A DNA stretch of 41,238 nt from assembly GCA_900155495.1 (NCBI GenBank), contig FTLJ01000392.1:1-41238 (forward strand), given 5' to 3'. The notes beneath the pieces were generated by a model that saw only the letters and a program-made list of their open reading frames with translations, ran no database searches and was not told the origin of the DNA. Shown in pieces: positions 31,801 through 41,238 of this stretch (the stretch's first letter is position 1; each line of letters starts with the position of its first letter). A program made the position numbers and the translations under genes. Origin of the DNA: Porogramme epimiltina. Taxonomy: Eukaryota > Basidiomycota > Agaricomycetes > Polyporales > Polyporaceae.

Positions 31801-32194
31801 GACCCGCCTTCTCACTTTAATTACTACAGGCGGGCATCCCAGGATTCTACGATCCCGTCGCGGGGGTCCCGAAGACGCTGCGGGTGCGGTACAAGTTCCG
31901 CGGGCGAATGCACTACGCAGAGGTGCCCGACTACGCGCCGGTCGTGCTGCCCTTGAAAGGTGCGTACCCCCACCGGCCGCGCCCTCGTGGCGGCGGCCCA
32001 GGCCCGTGCAGCGTGCCCTCCCGCGCGCACCTCTCGCGGTTCTTCTGCCTTTATCGGCACCGCTTGAGAATCCGGGGCTGTGGCGAGCGCAGGCGCAGGC
32101 GCAAGCGCGAGCGCGGCGCGGTGCACTGCGCGGGGCGAGCCTATTTCTGGACGCTGATATGCTTTCATCTGCCGTAGATCACTTGGTCGAATGA
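28874..32194 (+). CDS. DNAJC11: J-protein, DNAJC11-like
   Basis: Likely mitochondrial-membrane J-protein; animal DNAJC11 associates with MICOS and the SAM complex. Exons: 28874-28938, 28993-29147, 29204-29225, 29284-29303, 29362-29420, 29492-29713, 30041-30154, 30209-30792, 30844-30999, 31053-31180, 31250-31386, 31830-31959, 32178-32194, giving 602 aa. The J domain spans about 20-85 with HPD at 48-50 and ends SNPVSRRAYDILG. The middle is a beta-rich region (VRHRVQTEISRRTWLVLASR, GTLRHQYSPRLSFE, ALYSSEWQIGFDL). Then come a hydrophobic segment (FWTAVVPSAVLAAFYYF) and the C-terminal DUF3395-type unit SKAGIPGFYDPVAG...LRVRYKF. Introns of 327 (GC-AG), 443 and 218 nt are unusually long. The terminal 5-residue exon (DHLVE) is the least certain part. 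Confidence 0.88.
29714..30040 (+). other. Long GC-AG intron in the DNAJC11-like gene
   Basis: The donor is CAG|GCAAGT and the acceptor GACGTACAG, 327 nt. Joining gives VRHRVQ-TEISRRTW, the continuous sequence expected in the family. Using the nearby GT (29718) puts the next exon out of frame. Stop codons exist in all frames of the intron. A 9-bp inverted repeat (CGAAGGACG near 29880, CGTCCTTCG near 29962) lies inside. Confidence 0.72.
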
Positions 32195-32856
32195 GGGCCT
32201 GCGCCCGCGTCGTCGCGGCGCCTCTCTGCCCCGCGGCGCTGGGTTGACGACATGCGTATGACCCGGGACCCCGCGTGCGCGCGCATCTGCTTCTCCTGCG
32301 ATCAGGTCGCCCCGCTCCCGCGCCGTCGCCATCATCGCTATCATGGGGGGAGGGACCCACATCCCCGGCAGTGTCGGTGCTGGGCCTCGCGCGCGGGCCA
32401 GCTCGCGTCTGCCGGGATCCGGGGGGGCCACGGGCAGCACCCGCCATTCAGTTATATTGTATTAGGACCCGCCAGCGGCGTAATCGTATCACCACCACCG
32501 CCCTGCTCTTCCGCTTCGCCGCATCCCTGGCTGCCGGGACGTGCGTCCGCAACCAGGCTGCCCGCGCGCGGGCGCGCGCCAGCGAGGGCGGAGATCAACG
32601 CAGCGCGGTTCGCGCGCGCGCGCCATCGGAGCCTGTTCCATCGACAGGCTCGCCATCGACCGCCGGCCATCGAACAGCCCCGGGCGCACCCACAACTCTG
32701 TCAGTCGGCGGGCGGACCACGCACCCGCGCAGCGCGAGCGAGGCAGGGGGGCTTCCAGCCCGCGAGCGCAGCGCCGCGTGCGCGGTGCAAACTCCGACGG
32801 GGCTTCTCGCGCGCTCGCTGCCCTCGCCCCCGCCCCGCCTCGCCCCCGCCGCCCGT

Positions 32857-32897
32857 CCGTCCGTCCGTCCGCCATCTCGCCATCGCCATCTCGCCAT
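32857..32897. repeat. CCGT microsatellite and CATCTCGC units
   Basis: About four copies of CCGT near 32858-32873 are followed by two CATCTCGCCATC-type units. It is simple-sequence expansion in non-coding DNA. Confidence 0.7.
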
Positions 32898-33178
32898 CCG
32901 AGAGAGAGGGCTGGGGTGGAGCCCGCAGATGGGGAGGCGCCCCTGCCCCCCCCCACCCCACCCCTCTTCCCCCGGGGGTGCGGTGGCGCCCATTTCCGCG
33001 ATCCTTTTGAGTCGCGCGGGTCTGGGCGCCGCGCGGCGCGTTCGAAGCCCGGCCGGGGGATCGGTGGACGGTCAGATGCGCACGCGCCCGAGCCCGGGCG
33101 GGTTCTCGCTCCCGCTGTGAGCTGCCTCCCCCTCCCCCTCGCTCGCCCACTCGCTTGCAGACGCCGCGGAGGTGGAGC

Positions 33179-33203
33179 GGGGGTGGAGGGGAGGGGAGGG
33201 GGG
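33179..33203 (+). repeat. G-quadruplex motif
   Basis: Runs of 5, 4, 4 and 6 G are separated by loops TGGA, A and A. This fits a very stable parallel G-quadruplex. It lies about 1 kb beyond the DNAJC11-like stop. Confidence 0.75.
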
Positions 33204-33870
33204 CGCGATGGGCGCGAGCGCGCGCGGTAGCGGCTGCCCGTCATCTCCGTCATCGCCCTCCCTCCCCTACTCCTCCTTATTCACTCTTCTGTCTAGCCTA
33301 GCTCGCGCGGCGCACGGGCGCGCGTGTGTTGTGGTGGAACGCGCGCGCGCTCCGAGCCCGCACGCGCCCGCCCCCTCTGCCCTGGCCCCGCGCGCCCGCG
33401 CGTGCGCGTGCACGACGCCACTGCAGGGGTGGCGAGTGAACGTGGGGTCCCCCGAAACGCGCGCGCAGGACCTCCGACCTCTAGGCCCTCCACGCCGTGC
33501 TCGCTGCTCCCACGCCCGGCCGTGGCTGCCCCGCGAGCAGGAGAGCGAACGCAAGTCCCAGCGCCAGCACCAGTGTGAGCGCGGAGCAGAGGGGGTCGCC
33601 GCCCGCGCGAGAGTGGGCGGGGCGAGGCGAGGGGGACGCTGGGGATACTGGGGGCGCTGGGAGGCTAGAAGGCGCGCCGGGTGCGGGGCGCCGGGACGGA
33701 CCTGCCGCGTTCGCGTTCGCGCGGGGGCGGGGGCACGGCGGGCCCGCATCGGGGGCGGGGCGGCTCCAGCTGCGCGACGGTCCCCTGGCGGGCCCCTGGG
33801 CGCACGTTCGTCCGTTCTGCGTGGTTGCGGTGGGAGGGGCGCGCGGGGCGGGGGCCGCGATACGGGGCAT

Positions 33871-33966
33871 AGAACGCGGGACGCGAAAGCCAGAACGTAG
33901 AACGCGGGTCGCGATACGCAGAACGCAGAACGTGGAACGCGCGACGCAGAACGCAGAACGCGCGAA
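33871..33966. repeat. Degenerate AGAACGCG tandem array
   Basis: About eight imperfect units of the type AGAACGCGG/AGAACGCAG/GGAACGCG run through this stretch with small interruptions. The periodicity is roughly 9-11 nt. It does not encode a recognisable repeat protein. Confidence 0.75.
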
Positions 33967-34330
33967 GGGGCGCAGCCGCCGGCCGGGGCTCGCGGCGCTC
34001 CCGAGGGCACGCGCGTTTCCTTCCGCCCCCGGGTCTTACGTCGACGTCGACGATGAGGCACGCACGGGCGGGGCTAGGGCGAGGAGCACGCCAGTGCGTG
34101 CTCGTAAGTGCTGTGCCCCAGGCGCGGTACGTAATGCCAGCGTGGACAGCACGCGCGCAGACGAGTGCGGGACGCACGGGGCGCCGCGGCGTCCTGCGCG
34201 CGCGAGCAGACGGTCTGCGCGGCGGCGAAGGCCCCCAGAGGAGAGGGGCAGAAGGCAGACGGCAGAAGCCAATCCCCGCGCTGCAGCTGCCGTCACCGCA
34301 CCAGTCGCGGGCTCGCGGAGCGAGGTCGAA

Positions 34331-34354
34331 AACGAGAACGAGAACGAGAACGAG
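34331..34354 (+). repeat. AACGAG x4 tandem repeat
   Basis: Four exact copies of AACGAG stand head to tail. They resemble the GAAACGA units of the LYS2 intron in composition but are not the same repeat. Confidence 0.9.
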
Positions 34355-34527
34355 CGGCAAGGAGGCCGCGAACCGCGCGCGAGCTCTATTGGGCCGGCGC
34401 ACGCGCACGGGAGAACGGGCAGGGTGGGGGGGTGGGAGTGGGAGCGTAGGCCAGGGCGCGAAGCGCGGGCGGCTCATGGACGAAGGGCGGTCGGCGAAGG
34501 GTGCGAAGGGCGCGAAGGAGCGATGGA

Positions 34528-34549
34528 GGGAGGGGAGGGGAGGGAAGGG
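34528..34549 (+). repeat. G-quadruplex motif
   Basis: Five runs of 3-4 G are separated by A or AA. This is a further strong plus-strand quadruplex candidate within the gene-free region. Confidence 0.75.
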
Positions 34550-34791
34550 AAGCGCGCGAAGGGTATGCGCGGGGAGGAGCGCTCGCACGCCCGCACGCCC
34601 CCGGTGCGGGAGGTGCGGGAGCGACGACGAACGACGCGGCGTTCGTTCTGAAAATTCCAAGGTTCTAAAGCCCCCGCCGGGAGCGGGCTCTTGCGATCTC
34701 GCTCGGCGCGTGCGCATCGGGCCCCACTCGTTCGCGCGCGCGGGCGAGCGCGGGCGGGGTGGGCGCGGGCGCTGCGGGCTTGGCTGGGGCC

Positions 34792-34837
34792 TCGGTGCTC
34801 GGTGCTCGGTGCTCGGTGCTTGGTGCTGGCTCGGTGC
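34792..34837 (+). repeat. TCGGTGC heptamer array
   Basis: Four exact TCGGTGC copies (34792-34819) are followed by one TTGGTGC, a 4-nt spacer and one more TCGGTGC. The near identity of the units suggests recent slippage. Confidence 0.9.
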
Positions 34838-35531
34838 GGGCGCGGGGGCGCGGGTGCGGGGCGAGGCTATCTGACAGGTGGTGCGCGCGACTGTGGCGGC
34901 AGGGTCCCGAGGCGCGGGCGACGACCTGGCGTCCTGACGTCCGACATCTAACGTCCACCGTCCGACGGGGTGCCAACACGCCAACGTTACCTGCGGGCGT
35001 TGAGCGCGGACGTTCGGACGCTGGGCCGTAGACCGCCCTGACGGGCGACGGCGCATACGTAGGGCCAGGTTGGGTTGGAGCACGGCGTGCCCGTCCCGCT
35101 CCTACCTACCTGCTACGTGCGGCCCACACTGCACCCGCCGCACTAAGCTCTAGCTCTATCTACGTTCTAGGCTCTAGGCTCTGCGTGTGCGTCCCGTTAC
35201 GCTGGGCGCGCCCACGCCCTCTCGTCGCCCGCCGCCCGCCAGCCACCCGGCGGGAGGAAGGAGGAGGGGGGCGGCCGATCAGGCCCTCGGGCCTCATGCC
35301 TCATGCCTCAGGGGTGCGAGGGGGGGGGGGTTCGCGAGGTACTCGATTAAAGTGGCGTACGGCAGCGCGTCGCGCGCGCGCTGCGCGAGAAGGCCCGGCG
35401 CTGTCACTTTGTCGCGGGCTTCGTTTCGTTCTCGTGTCGTTCGTTCGTTCGTGCGTCGCGCGGGGCGCGGGGCCATGCTGACGGGAGAAGCGGCGTTCTG
35501 TGCCACTTTTTGCTTTTGAGAGATAGAGAGG

Positions 35532-35564
35532 TATAAAGATAGGAAGGGAGAGAGAGAGAGAGAG
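35532..35564 (+). repeat. TATAAA next to a GA microsatellite
   Basis: TATAAA at 35532-35537 is followed 10 nt later by an uninterrupted GA run at 35548-35564. Both sit in an AT-richer island (about 35505-35545) within very GC-rich DNA. A promoter for an unannotated transcript is possible, but no coding frame follows. Confidence 0.5.
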
Positions 35565-35925
35565 GGCTAGCGGGAGAAGGCGCGAGCATTGAGTTGGGGC
35601 TGGCGATTGCGCGGCGGGCGCGCGGGGCGACTCGGGCCCGCACACTGTGCGCGGCGCCGGCTGGTGGACCGTCGGTGGCTTGGTGACTCGCCGGCTGGCT
35701 AGCTAGCTGGTGGTGGTGGGGCTGCGTGGTACGCGTATACATTGTCCAAGGAGGAGGCGTCCGATACAGTTTGCGATGACACAGCGGCACTAGCGCATGC
35801 TGCCCCGTAGGCGAAACACACGCGGCGGAGGAGGCATCACTCCGCGAGCTTCGAGCAGCCATCAGCGCGCGCGTGTGTGCAGGGGCGGGGGGGAAAGACG
35901 TTATGAGACGCGACGAGAAGGAGAA

Positions 35926-35949
35926 GGGGAAGGGGAAGGGGAAGGAGAG
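35926..35949 (+). repeat. GGGGAA polypurine repeat
   Basis: Three exact GGGGAA units, then GGAGAGG, lie inside a longer polypurine stretch at about 35905-35950. Confidence 0.8.
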
Positions 35950-36594
35950 GCTACGCGGGACGACGAGACGAGACGAGAATACACGGGACGACGACGTGGA
36001 TCGGCGGAGAGAAGGTCCCGCGTCCGAGCGGGGGGAGGGCCCGGCCCAGCTCTTTTCTCTGCGCATGCGCGTGCGCACCCCGCGAAGGGTGTGATGGGCG
36101 GCCGAGGCTCGCGGCAGCGGGCGCAGCGCTAGGCGAGGGGGCGATGGGAGCACGGGAGAACCCCCATGGGTGGGCTGCGAAGCACCTGAGGCGACGCGGG
36201 CGACGTGCGTGCACGAGGCGGGGTGGGGTGGGGAGTGGGGCCCGTGCGTCGGGCGGGCGAGAAGTCGCTCGTTTTCCAGCGCGTCGGTCTGCGGGCAGCA
36301 GGCCCGTGGGCGAGCCTGGCAGGGGGTGCGCACGGGCAAGGGCAGGGGGAGTGGGCAGCGGGCGGGGAGCTCGAGCGAGGGTTGGGGACGTGGGGACGTG
36401 GGCCCGAGATGGATTAATCGAGCGAGAACGGGCGATGGACAGACGGACGGACGGAGGCGCGCGCGCGAGCGCATGTGGGACGCGGCCGAGGCGGGGAAGC
36501 GTCGGCTGTCTTCTCCCGCGATGCTTTCCGAAGGGGCAGCAGCAGCCTCCTGCTGCTGCCCGCCTGCCCGCTGCTCCGCCACCGCTCACCACCA

Positions 36595-36621
36595 ATCCCA
36601 TCTCATCCCATCTCATCCCAT
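36595..36621 (+). repeat. ATCCCATCTC decamer repeat
   Basis: Two full copies and one partial copy of a 10-nt unit. It is simple tandem duplication in non-coding DNA. Confidence 0.85.
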
Positions 36622-38637
36622 CGGCCATCTCTCTCGCTCGCTCTCCCACCGCCCCCCTCGCCTTCTCGCTTTTTTCTCGCACAATCCGCGCGGGCCCCGT
36701 CCTCCCGCGCGCCCGCCGCTCCCCCCCTTTCACGCCCTCTCCGCTCCGCCCCCCGGCGTCCTGGCACCGCTCGCGTCCGCGCCGTCTCGTAATGCGCCGA
36801 TTTCGCACCCCGCGCGCTCCCCAGATCTGCGTACACACACGCCCCCCTGCTGCTGGTGCTGCTGCGGCCTTCTCATTACTTATAACTTATTATTGTTCGG
36901 GCGCGCGCAGGAACACGCACGCTCCGTCGGTCGGGACTTCGCCAATCCGGGAACAAGCGTGGTCCCTTCGCCCGGCGGTGGGAGCCGCGCGCGGGAGTGG
37001 GCAGCAGGGGATCAGAGCGACGCGACGACGACGACGACGGCCCGTGTGATCTGGGCGAGCGTGATCGCCGGTCGGTCGCGGGTCCTGGCGGCGCGCGAGA
37101 GGGAAAAAAAGCCAACAACGAGGTTCACTACGCAGGATCGCGCGCGCGGTGCCCGGATATTCGGGCGTCGCGTCCGTGCGCGGGCAGCTGGGCCACGTAC
37201 GCCTTTCTCGTCCACCCACCTGTATCCCAGTAGTCTCTCTCTCGATACGGGCGCGAGCAGGCGTTCGCGCGCGCGCGCGCAAATACACACACGCGCGTTC
37301 CCTCCCTTCCCACACCAGATACCGGCCTTCACCCCAATGCGGACGCTCCGCTCTCCAGCACCCTCCCAGATCCTCAGATCCCCCGGATTCTCCGCTGCAG
37401 CAGCTGCACGCAACCCCCTAGAGAGGCCTAGCGCGCCCACGAGAGCCCGTGCGCCCGCGCGCCGACGTCGAACCGGCTCGGACGAGTTAGAGTTCTCCCT
37501 CACTCGCCCGCCCTCCTCCCCCCCTTTTTTCCACGGCGCGTTTCCACCGAACCCGCCGTGCGCGCGGGCGATCGTGCGCCCCCGCGCCCCGAGCGTGCGG
37601 CGGCAAGCAAGCAAAGTAAAGTCAGTCGTCATCCGTCGCAGACGCGCCCGGCGTCCGAAGGGTGGCGCACGCGAGGATCCATCGGACTGTTCGCGTCCGC
37701 GCGCGTGTGCGTGCGCGTGCAGCGATCGCGCGCCTTACCTCCGACCCTACCCCCCTTCCCCTTTCGACCGTTTCCCCGTTTCCCCGTCGCCCGTTGCCCG
37801 TTCTCGTTCAAACCGCTCGCTCGCCCCTTGCGATCGGGCTGCACACACCTGGCCCATACGTTAGAGCTGACGGCGGGCCTGTGCGTGGGGCCTGGCTCGC
37901 GAAATGATCGCCGCGATTTCTCCCCTGGCCCCTGTCCCCTGTCTCCTCCCTCTCCCGCGCTTTCTCTGCGTACGTTCTGACGTCGCTGGCGCGTCCGGGC
38001 CAGCTGCGTCCGTGAATATCACCTGCGTCCACCCACACAATGCAACGCGACGTGACGTGCGCGCGCGGTGTCTCCCCCTCTTGCCCGCTTTCCCCGCGAG
38101 GGCCTGGGCCGCGCGGGCAGGGGAGGCTGGAGAGAAGCTTCCGGGTGCGAGGGGTGGCGTCGCGAGACGGTTCTGATCGCGCCCGGTGGCGCGCCGGCGG
38201 GAGGGTGGGTGAGGGGGGAGAGGGTTGCCTGCTGCTGCTGCTGTTGCCCGAGTGGGCTCTTGGAGAAGGTTGGAGATGGAGATGGGGGCAGTGAGAGCGG
38301 GAGGACCGCGCGCGCGCCGTCGCGTGCGTGCGTGCACGCGCTCCGACAGCTCCCCGGTGGCGGCGCTCGCGAGGCGGGCGAACGGAAGAGCAGGGAGTAG
38401 GGGGGTATCTGTGGGCGTGCACCGTACGGCTGGAGAAGGAGGAGCTGGCGGCCGCGGGCGATGCGCGCAGGGCCGTCGACGCGTCGTTGCCCTCCCTTCC
38501 CTCCGGGAGTTGCTATGTCGGCCGGGCGTGCCTGTGCGCGCGCACGCGGGAGGCCGGGGGCGAGGGCGTCCCGGTGGGGCGGGAAGCCATCCGCCCATCC
38601 ATCGCCCGCGTCCAGATCGCCAGGCAGGCGGACGCGA

Positions 38638-38658
38638 CGGCGGCGGCGGCGGCGGCGG
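38638..38658 (+). repeat. CGG x7 trinucleotide repeat
   Basis: Seven uninterrupted CGG units. A second, interrupted CGG tract lies at about 39053-39074. Confidence 0.9.
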
Positions 38659-39449
38659 ACGTAGAGCTTGAATGTCCGAGGGGCGGCGGGCGCTGGGACG
38701 CGAGCCGCGGCGCGACGCGAACGCGCCAATGCGTAAGCCCAAGGCAAGGGATGGCTGGAAGGGCGAGCGAGCGGGTGGATGGGTGGGACGACTCCTCCAG
38801 CGAAGAAGCTGGGAGAGCCTCCTGCCGGGCAGCTGCCGCAGCTCGATCCCCTCGCGGGAGCGGTTGGCGGCTGGCGGATTGGCGAGCTGTTGCGCGCTGT
38901 CACGCGTGCGCGTATGCGCGTATAGGCGTGCGTCGCGTCTGCCTGCCCGTTAAGCGTGCTCGCCTCGGGCGACGATCGACGACGACCGCGCCGGCGAGAG
39001 CGCGAACGAGGGCGAGAGCCGCAACCGGGACGCGGGCGAGAGCGAGAGCCCCGCGGCGGCGGCGGTGGCGGAGGCGGATGCGGCGAAGGAGAAGGCGAAG
39101 GCAAAGGGAAAGAGGCTAAGGCAAAGGCGGAGGCCGCGGACGGACGACGGGCGACGGGTAATGGACGCGGGGCGAGCGAGTGTCGAAGCGCAGCCGCTGG
39201 CGGGGGGCGTCGACGTTGGACGTCGTCATCGCCGCTCGCTCGCTGGAGGGAGCGTGCTCGGGCGGACGCAGGTGGCCTTCCGAGTCCAAGGCGGCCGCGG
39301 GAGAGCAGGCGCAGGCGCGCGTGCGGGCTGGTTGGCCGGTCGGAGGCGCCTAAGGGGGGGAGAGGCGAGAGGGTGGGAGGCGCTGACCAAGACGAGCAAG
39401 GGCGCGAGTTGCCGGGGACGATCGGAGCTAAGAGGGCCGTCGGGGGGCG

Positions 39450-39467
39450 AATCTAATCTATTAGATT
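39450..39467. repeat. Perfect AT-rich palindrome
   Basis: AATCTAAT-CT-ATTAGATT has 8-bp arms and a 2-nt centre. It is an AT-rich island in very GC-rich DNA. Its right arm continues as ATTAGATTGAGT, 12 bases identical to part of the direct repeat near 7990 in the LYS2/RBR intergenic region. Confidence 0.8.
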
Positions 39468-40012
39468 GAGTGGCGAGCTGTGTACGTACGACCCTGGCTT
39501 TGGCCCGCATTTGGGCCTCATCGCGGGAGCAATGCGTCTGGTGGGGGGGGTCGCCCGATCCCCATCTCTCCCGCGCGCCAGTTTTCCTTTCCTTTTCCCT
39601 TCCCTGCCCTGCCCTGCCCTGCGATGCCGTGGTCGACGCTCGCTCTCTCGCGCTCCTCCCTCTCTCGCGCCTCGGACGCCCGCCCGCGCACGGAGCGACC
39701 GGCGCGTGTCCGCCGCGTCTCTTTTGCGGACCCACGCCGGTGCGCGGCGCTTATCCCCCCCCTCCCCTACTTGAGCGAGCCCGCCGACATCTCGTCGTCC
39801 TGTTCCGGGCGGCGCCCATCCATCCAATCCTCCAGGGCAGCGGCCGCGCCCCGGGGACCTTGTTTCGTCGCTTGCCTCTCCTCGCCTCGCCGGGCGGCGG
39901 CTGGGGCTGCGCTAGCTAGCTCGCGGCGGCGGTGGCGGCGGGTGCAGCACGCGGACGTGGGGCGCGCGGTGGCCCCCCCTTCCAAGCGCGGGGCTACTTA
40001 TCGAGAGAGGAA

Positions 40013-40044
40013 GGGGGCGGGTGGGAAGGGGAGGGGAGAGGGGA
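40013..40044 (+). repeat. G-run cluster
   Basis: Seven runs of 3-5 G are packed into about 30 nt with short loops, giving a quadruplex candidate about 1.2 kb upstream of the start codon at 41233. Confidence 0.65.
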
Positions 40045-41164
40045 ATGCAGAAAGGTTCGCGCTTAGCTGGCGGGCTCGCCGGCTGCCTGGGCTCGCAGGG
40101 TCGCGCACGGCCGCTAAGGGTCTGCCGGCGAGTGCGCGAGACGCAGAGATGCGCGAACTTACATACGCGCACGCACGGGCGCGCGGGCGCGAAGCCTAGG
40201 GCCGGCACGCACGTAAGTCGGCGACAATTCATTTGGAGAGGGGGTGGAGGGAGACGGAGGGTGGGCTAGGGAAGCGCTCCAGGCGCGCTCGCGGGTCGAT
40301 GGGGAAGGCGTCCCCCGGGGGGACGGGCGGAGGGGGGGGGCGGCTATCATGAGGGGGTAGGCCATCAGCTAGGGCAAGATAAATGGGCAGCTCGTCTAAC
40401 TCGAGAGTTGCGGCCGTGAGGCGGGCGGAGACGGCGCGCGGCAATCATGGACGCGGAGGCGCGGAGGCGCCGGGCGCGGGCGTGCGCTGATAAACTTGGG
40501 TGGCGCCTGATGGCGGCTCGGTTCGTGGTGGGTGGTGGAGGTGGAGGTGGTGGAGGGGCACGGCGCACGCTGATGATGGTCATTGGTGTGTGCCCCCCCC
40601 CCTTGCCCTGCCCGCCCGCCCACCCGCCGTCCATCGCTCGCGGGCGTCCACGCGCATGGGCGCGGATGGGATGGGCATGATGGGAACAGCGCGATGACGA
40701 TGGGGTGTTGTTCCCCGGCGCGGCGAGGGCATCTGACGGGCGACGTTGGCGCGGGGGCGGCCGTGGGTGGTGGTGTGGTGGTGTGGCGGGGTGCGCGATG
40801 GCGGGTGGGACGAGGAGGTGTCTGCGCACGGCGGGCGCGGCGCACACGGGGGACGCGCACCGGCGACGTCGACCAGACCCAGTCTGTCGGCCAAGGGACG
40901 CGATTGGCGAGAGGGCGAGCGGACGATTGAGACCCCGATCGCGGAGTTGGGGGTTTAATTTTGGGCGGCTAGGTTGGAGGGGCGGCTAAGTTAATGCAAA
41001 CTCAATCGGGGGCTTCTTGAGAGATTCGGGGATCCCCTCTGCTGGTGCCGACCCCTGGATCTGGCCCGTCTGCTTAACCTTTCTTGACCGTCGCCAGCCC
41101 GAGCGAACGAGCGAGCCTCCCCCCGGCCGGCGTATCAGCGCCTCTCTTCCCTCTTCCCTTGCCT

Positions 41165-41170
41165 TATAAA
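41165..41170 (+). promoter_or_regulatory. TATA box of the gene at the right edge
   Basis: CCTTATAAACTCG supplies a canonical TATAAA 63 bp before an ATG. The interval between them is almost pure pyrimidine with a C bias, like the leaders of strongly expressed fungal genes. Confidence 0.7.
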
Positions 41171-41232
41171 CTCGCCCCCTCCCGACCCCGCCCCCGCCCC
41201 GACCCGCTCGTCTCCCCCCCCCTGCCGCAATC

Positions 41233-41238
41233 ATGCAG
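41233..41238 (+). CDS. Start of a truncated plus-strand gene
   Basis: ATGCAG at the last six bases follows a TATA box, a pyrimidine-rich leader and the start context GCAATCATG. Only Met-Gln is visible, so the product is unknown. The long gene-free DNA upstream suggests a gene with extended regulatory sequence, which is inference only. Confidence 0.55.

Larger units (their letters stand above)
32195..41164. other. Nine-kilobase GC-rich gene-free region
   Basis: Long open frames occur on both strands at once, with Arg/Ala/Pro/Gly-dominated translations, no recognisable domain and no consistent codon bias. I read them as by-products of high GC. The region is full of simple repeats, polypurine tracts and G-runs, listed separately, with brief AT-rich islands at about 32450-32470, 35515-35545, 36875-36900 and 39450-39467. 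It ends in a TATA box and start codon, so part or all may be the upstream region of the gene beginning at 41233. A non-coding transcript cannot be excluded. Confidence 0.65.

Noticed and set aside
3050..32194. Biosynthetic gene cluster built around LYS2 (NRPS-like)
   Set aside because: LYS2 is the primary-metabolism enzyme, and its neighbours are housekeeping genes with no tailoring enzymes, transporter or pathway regulator.
33030..33060. Possible tRNA B box (GTTCGAAGC)
   Set aside because: The flanking bases cannot form a T-stem and there is no matching acceptor stem or A box.
33665..35083. 472-residue open frame on the minus strand
   Set aside because: It reads through the AGAACGCG and TCGGTGC arrays and overlaps equally long plus-strand frames. 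No family features.
35404..36582. 392-residue open frame on the minus strand
   Set aside because: Its low-complexity translation comes from polypurine/polypyrimidine DNA. No recognisable domain.
36170..37864. 564-residue open frame on the plus strand in the gene-free region
   Set aside because: Overlapping long frames exist on both strands, the translation is Arg/Ser/Pro/Ala-dominated with no domain, and it crosses simple repeats. High GC explains it.

Overview
The window looks like nuclear DNA of a basidiomycete fungus, most likely an Agaricomycete; the sequence alone does not fix genus or species. The evidence is dense multi-exon genes with introns mostly of 49-75 nt, CTAAT/CTGAC-like branch sites, strong GC preference at third codon positions, alpha-aminoadipate (LYS2) lysine biosynthesis, and protein families typical of this group. 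No transposon, CRISPR array, tRNA or rRNA was recognised.

Layout. Positions 1-2930 are gene-free. Ten complete genes fill 3050-32194: LYS2 (-), an RBR-type E3 ubiquitin ligase (+), a mitochondrial-type DEAD-box helicase (-), a KHDC4-like RNA-binding protein (+), an ERG26-like 3-beta-hydroxysteroid dehydrogenase (+), a histidine acid phosphatase (+), a mitochondrial-type medium-chain acyl-CoA synthetase (+), a D-arabinitol/sorbitol-type zinc dehydrogenase (+), an RMD1/DUF155 protein (-) and a DNAJC11-like J-protein (+). About 9 kb of very GC-rich, simple-repeat-rich, gene-free DNA follows. It ends in a TATA box and the ATG of a new plus-strand gene cut by the window edge.

I rebuilt every gene by joining exons so that reading frame, splice signals and family motifs agree. 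All ten give an uninterrupted product: 1430, 590, 710, 406, 529, 507, 651, 344, 453 and 602 residues in order. Three pairs are head-to-head and probably share promoters (LYS2/RBR, helicase/KHDC4, RMD1/DNAJC11). Two pairs are convergent (RBR/helicase, dehydrogenase/RMD1).

This is not a pathway cluster. The genes are mostly housekeeping, with an informal mitochondrial theme (helicase, acyl-CoA synthetase, DNAJC11, possibly RMD1). The most unusual points are in gene structure: a probable AT-AC intron, two GC-AG introns, micro-exons of 10 and 12 nt, a frame-preserving 51-nt intron in LYS2, a 600-nt intron with a perfect hairpin, a poly-C intron carrying an assembly gap, and the long right-hand gene-free tract.
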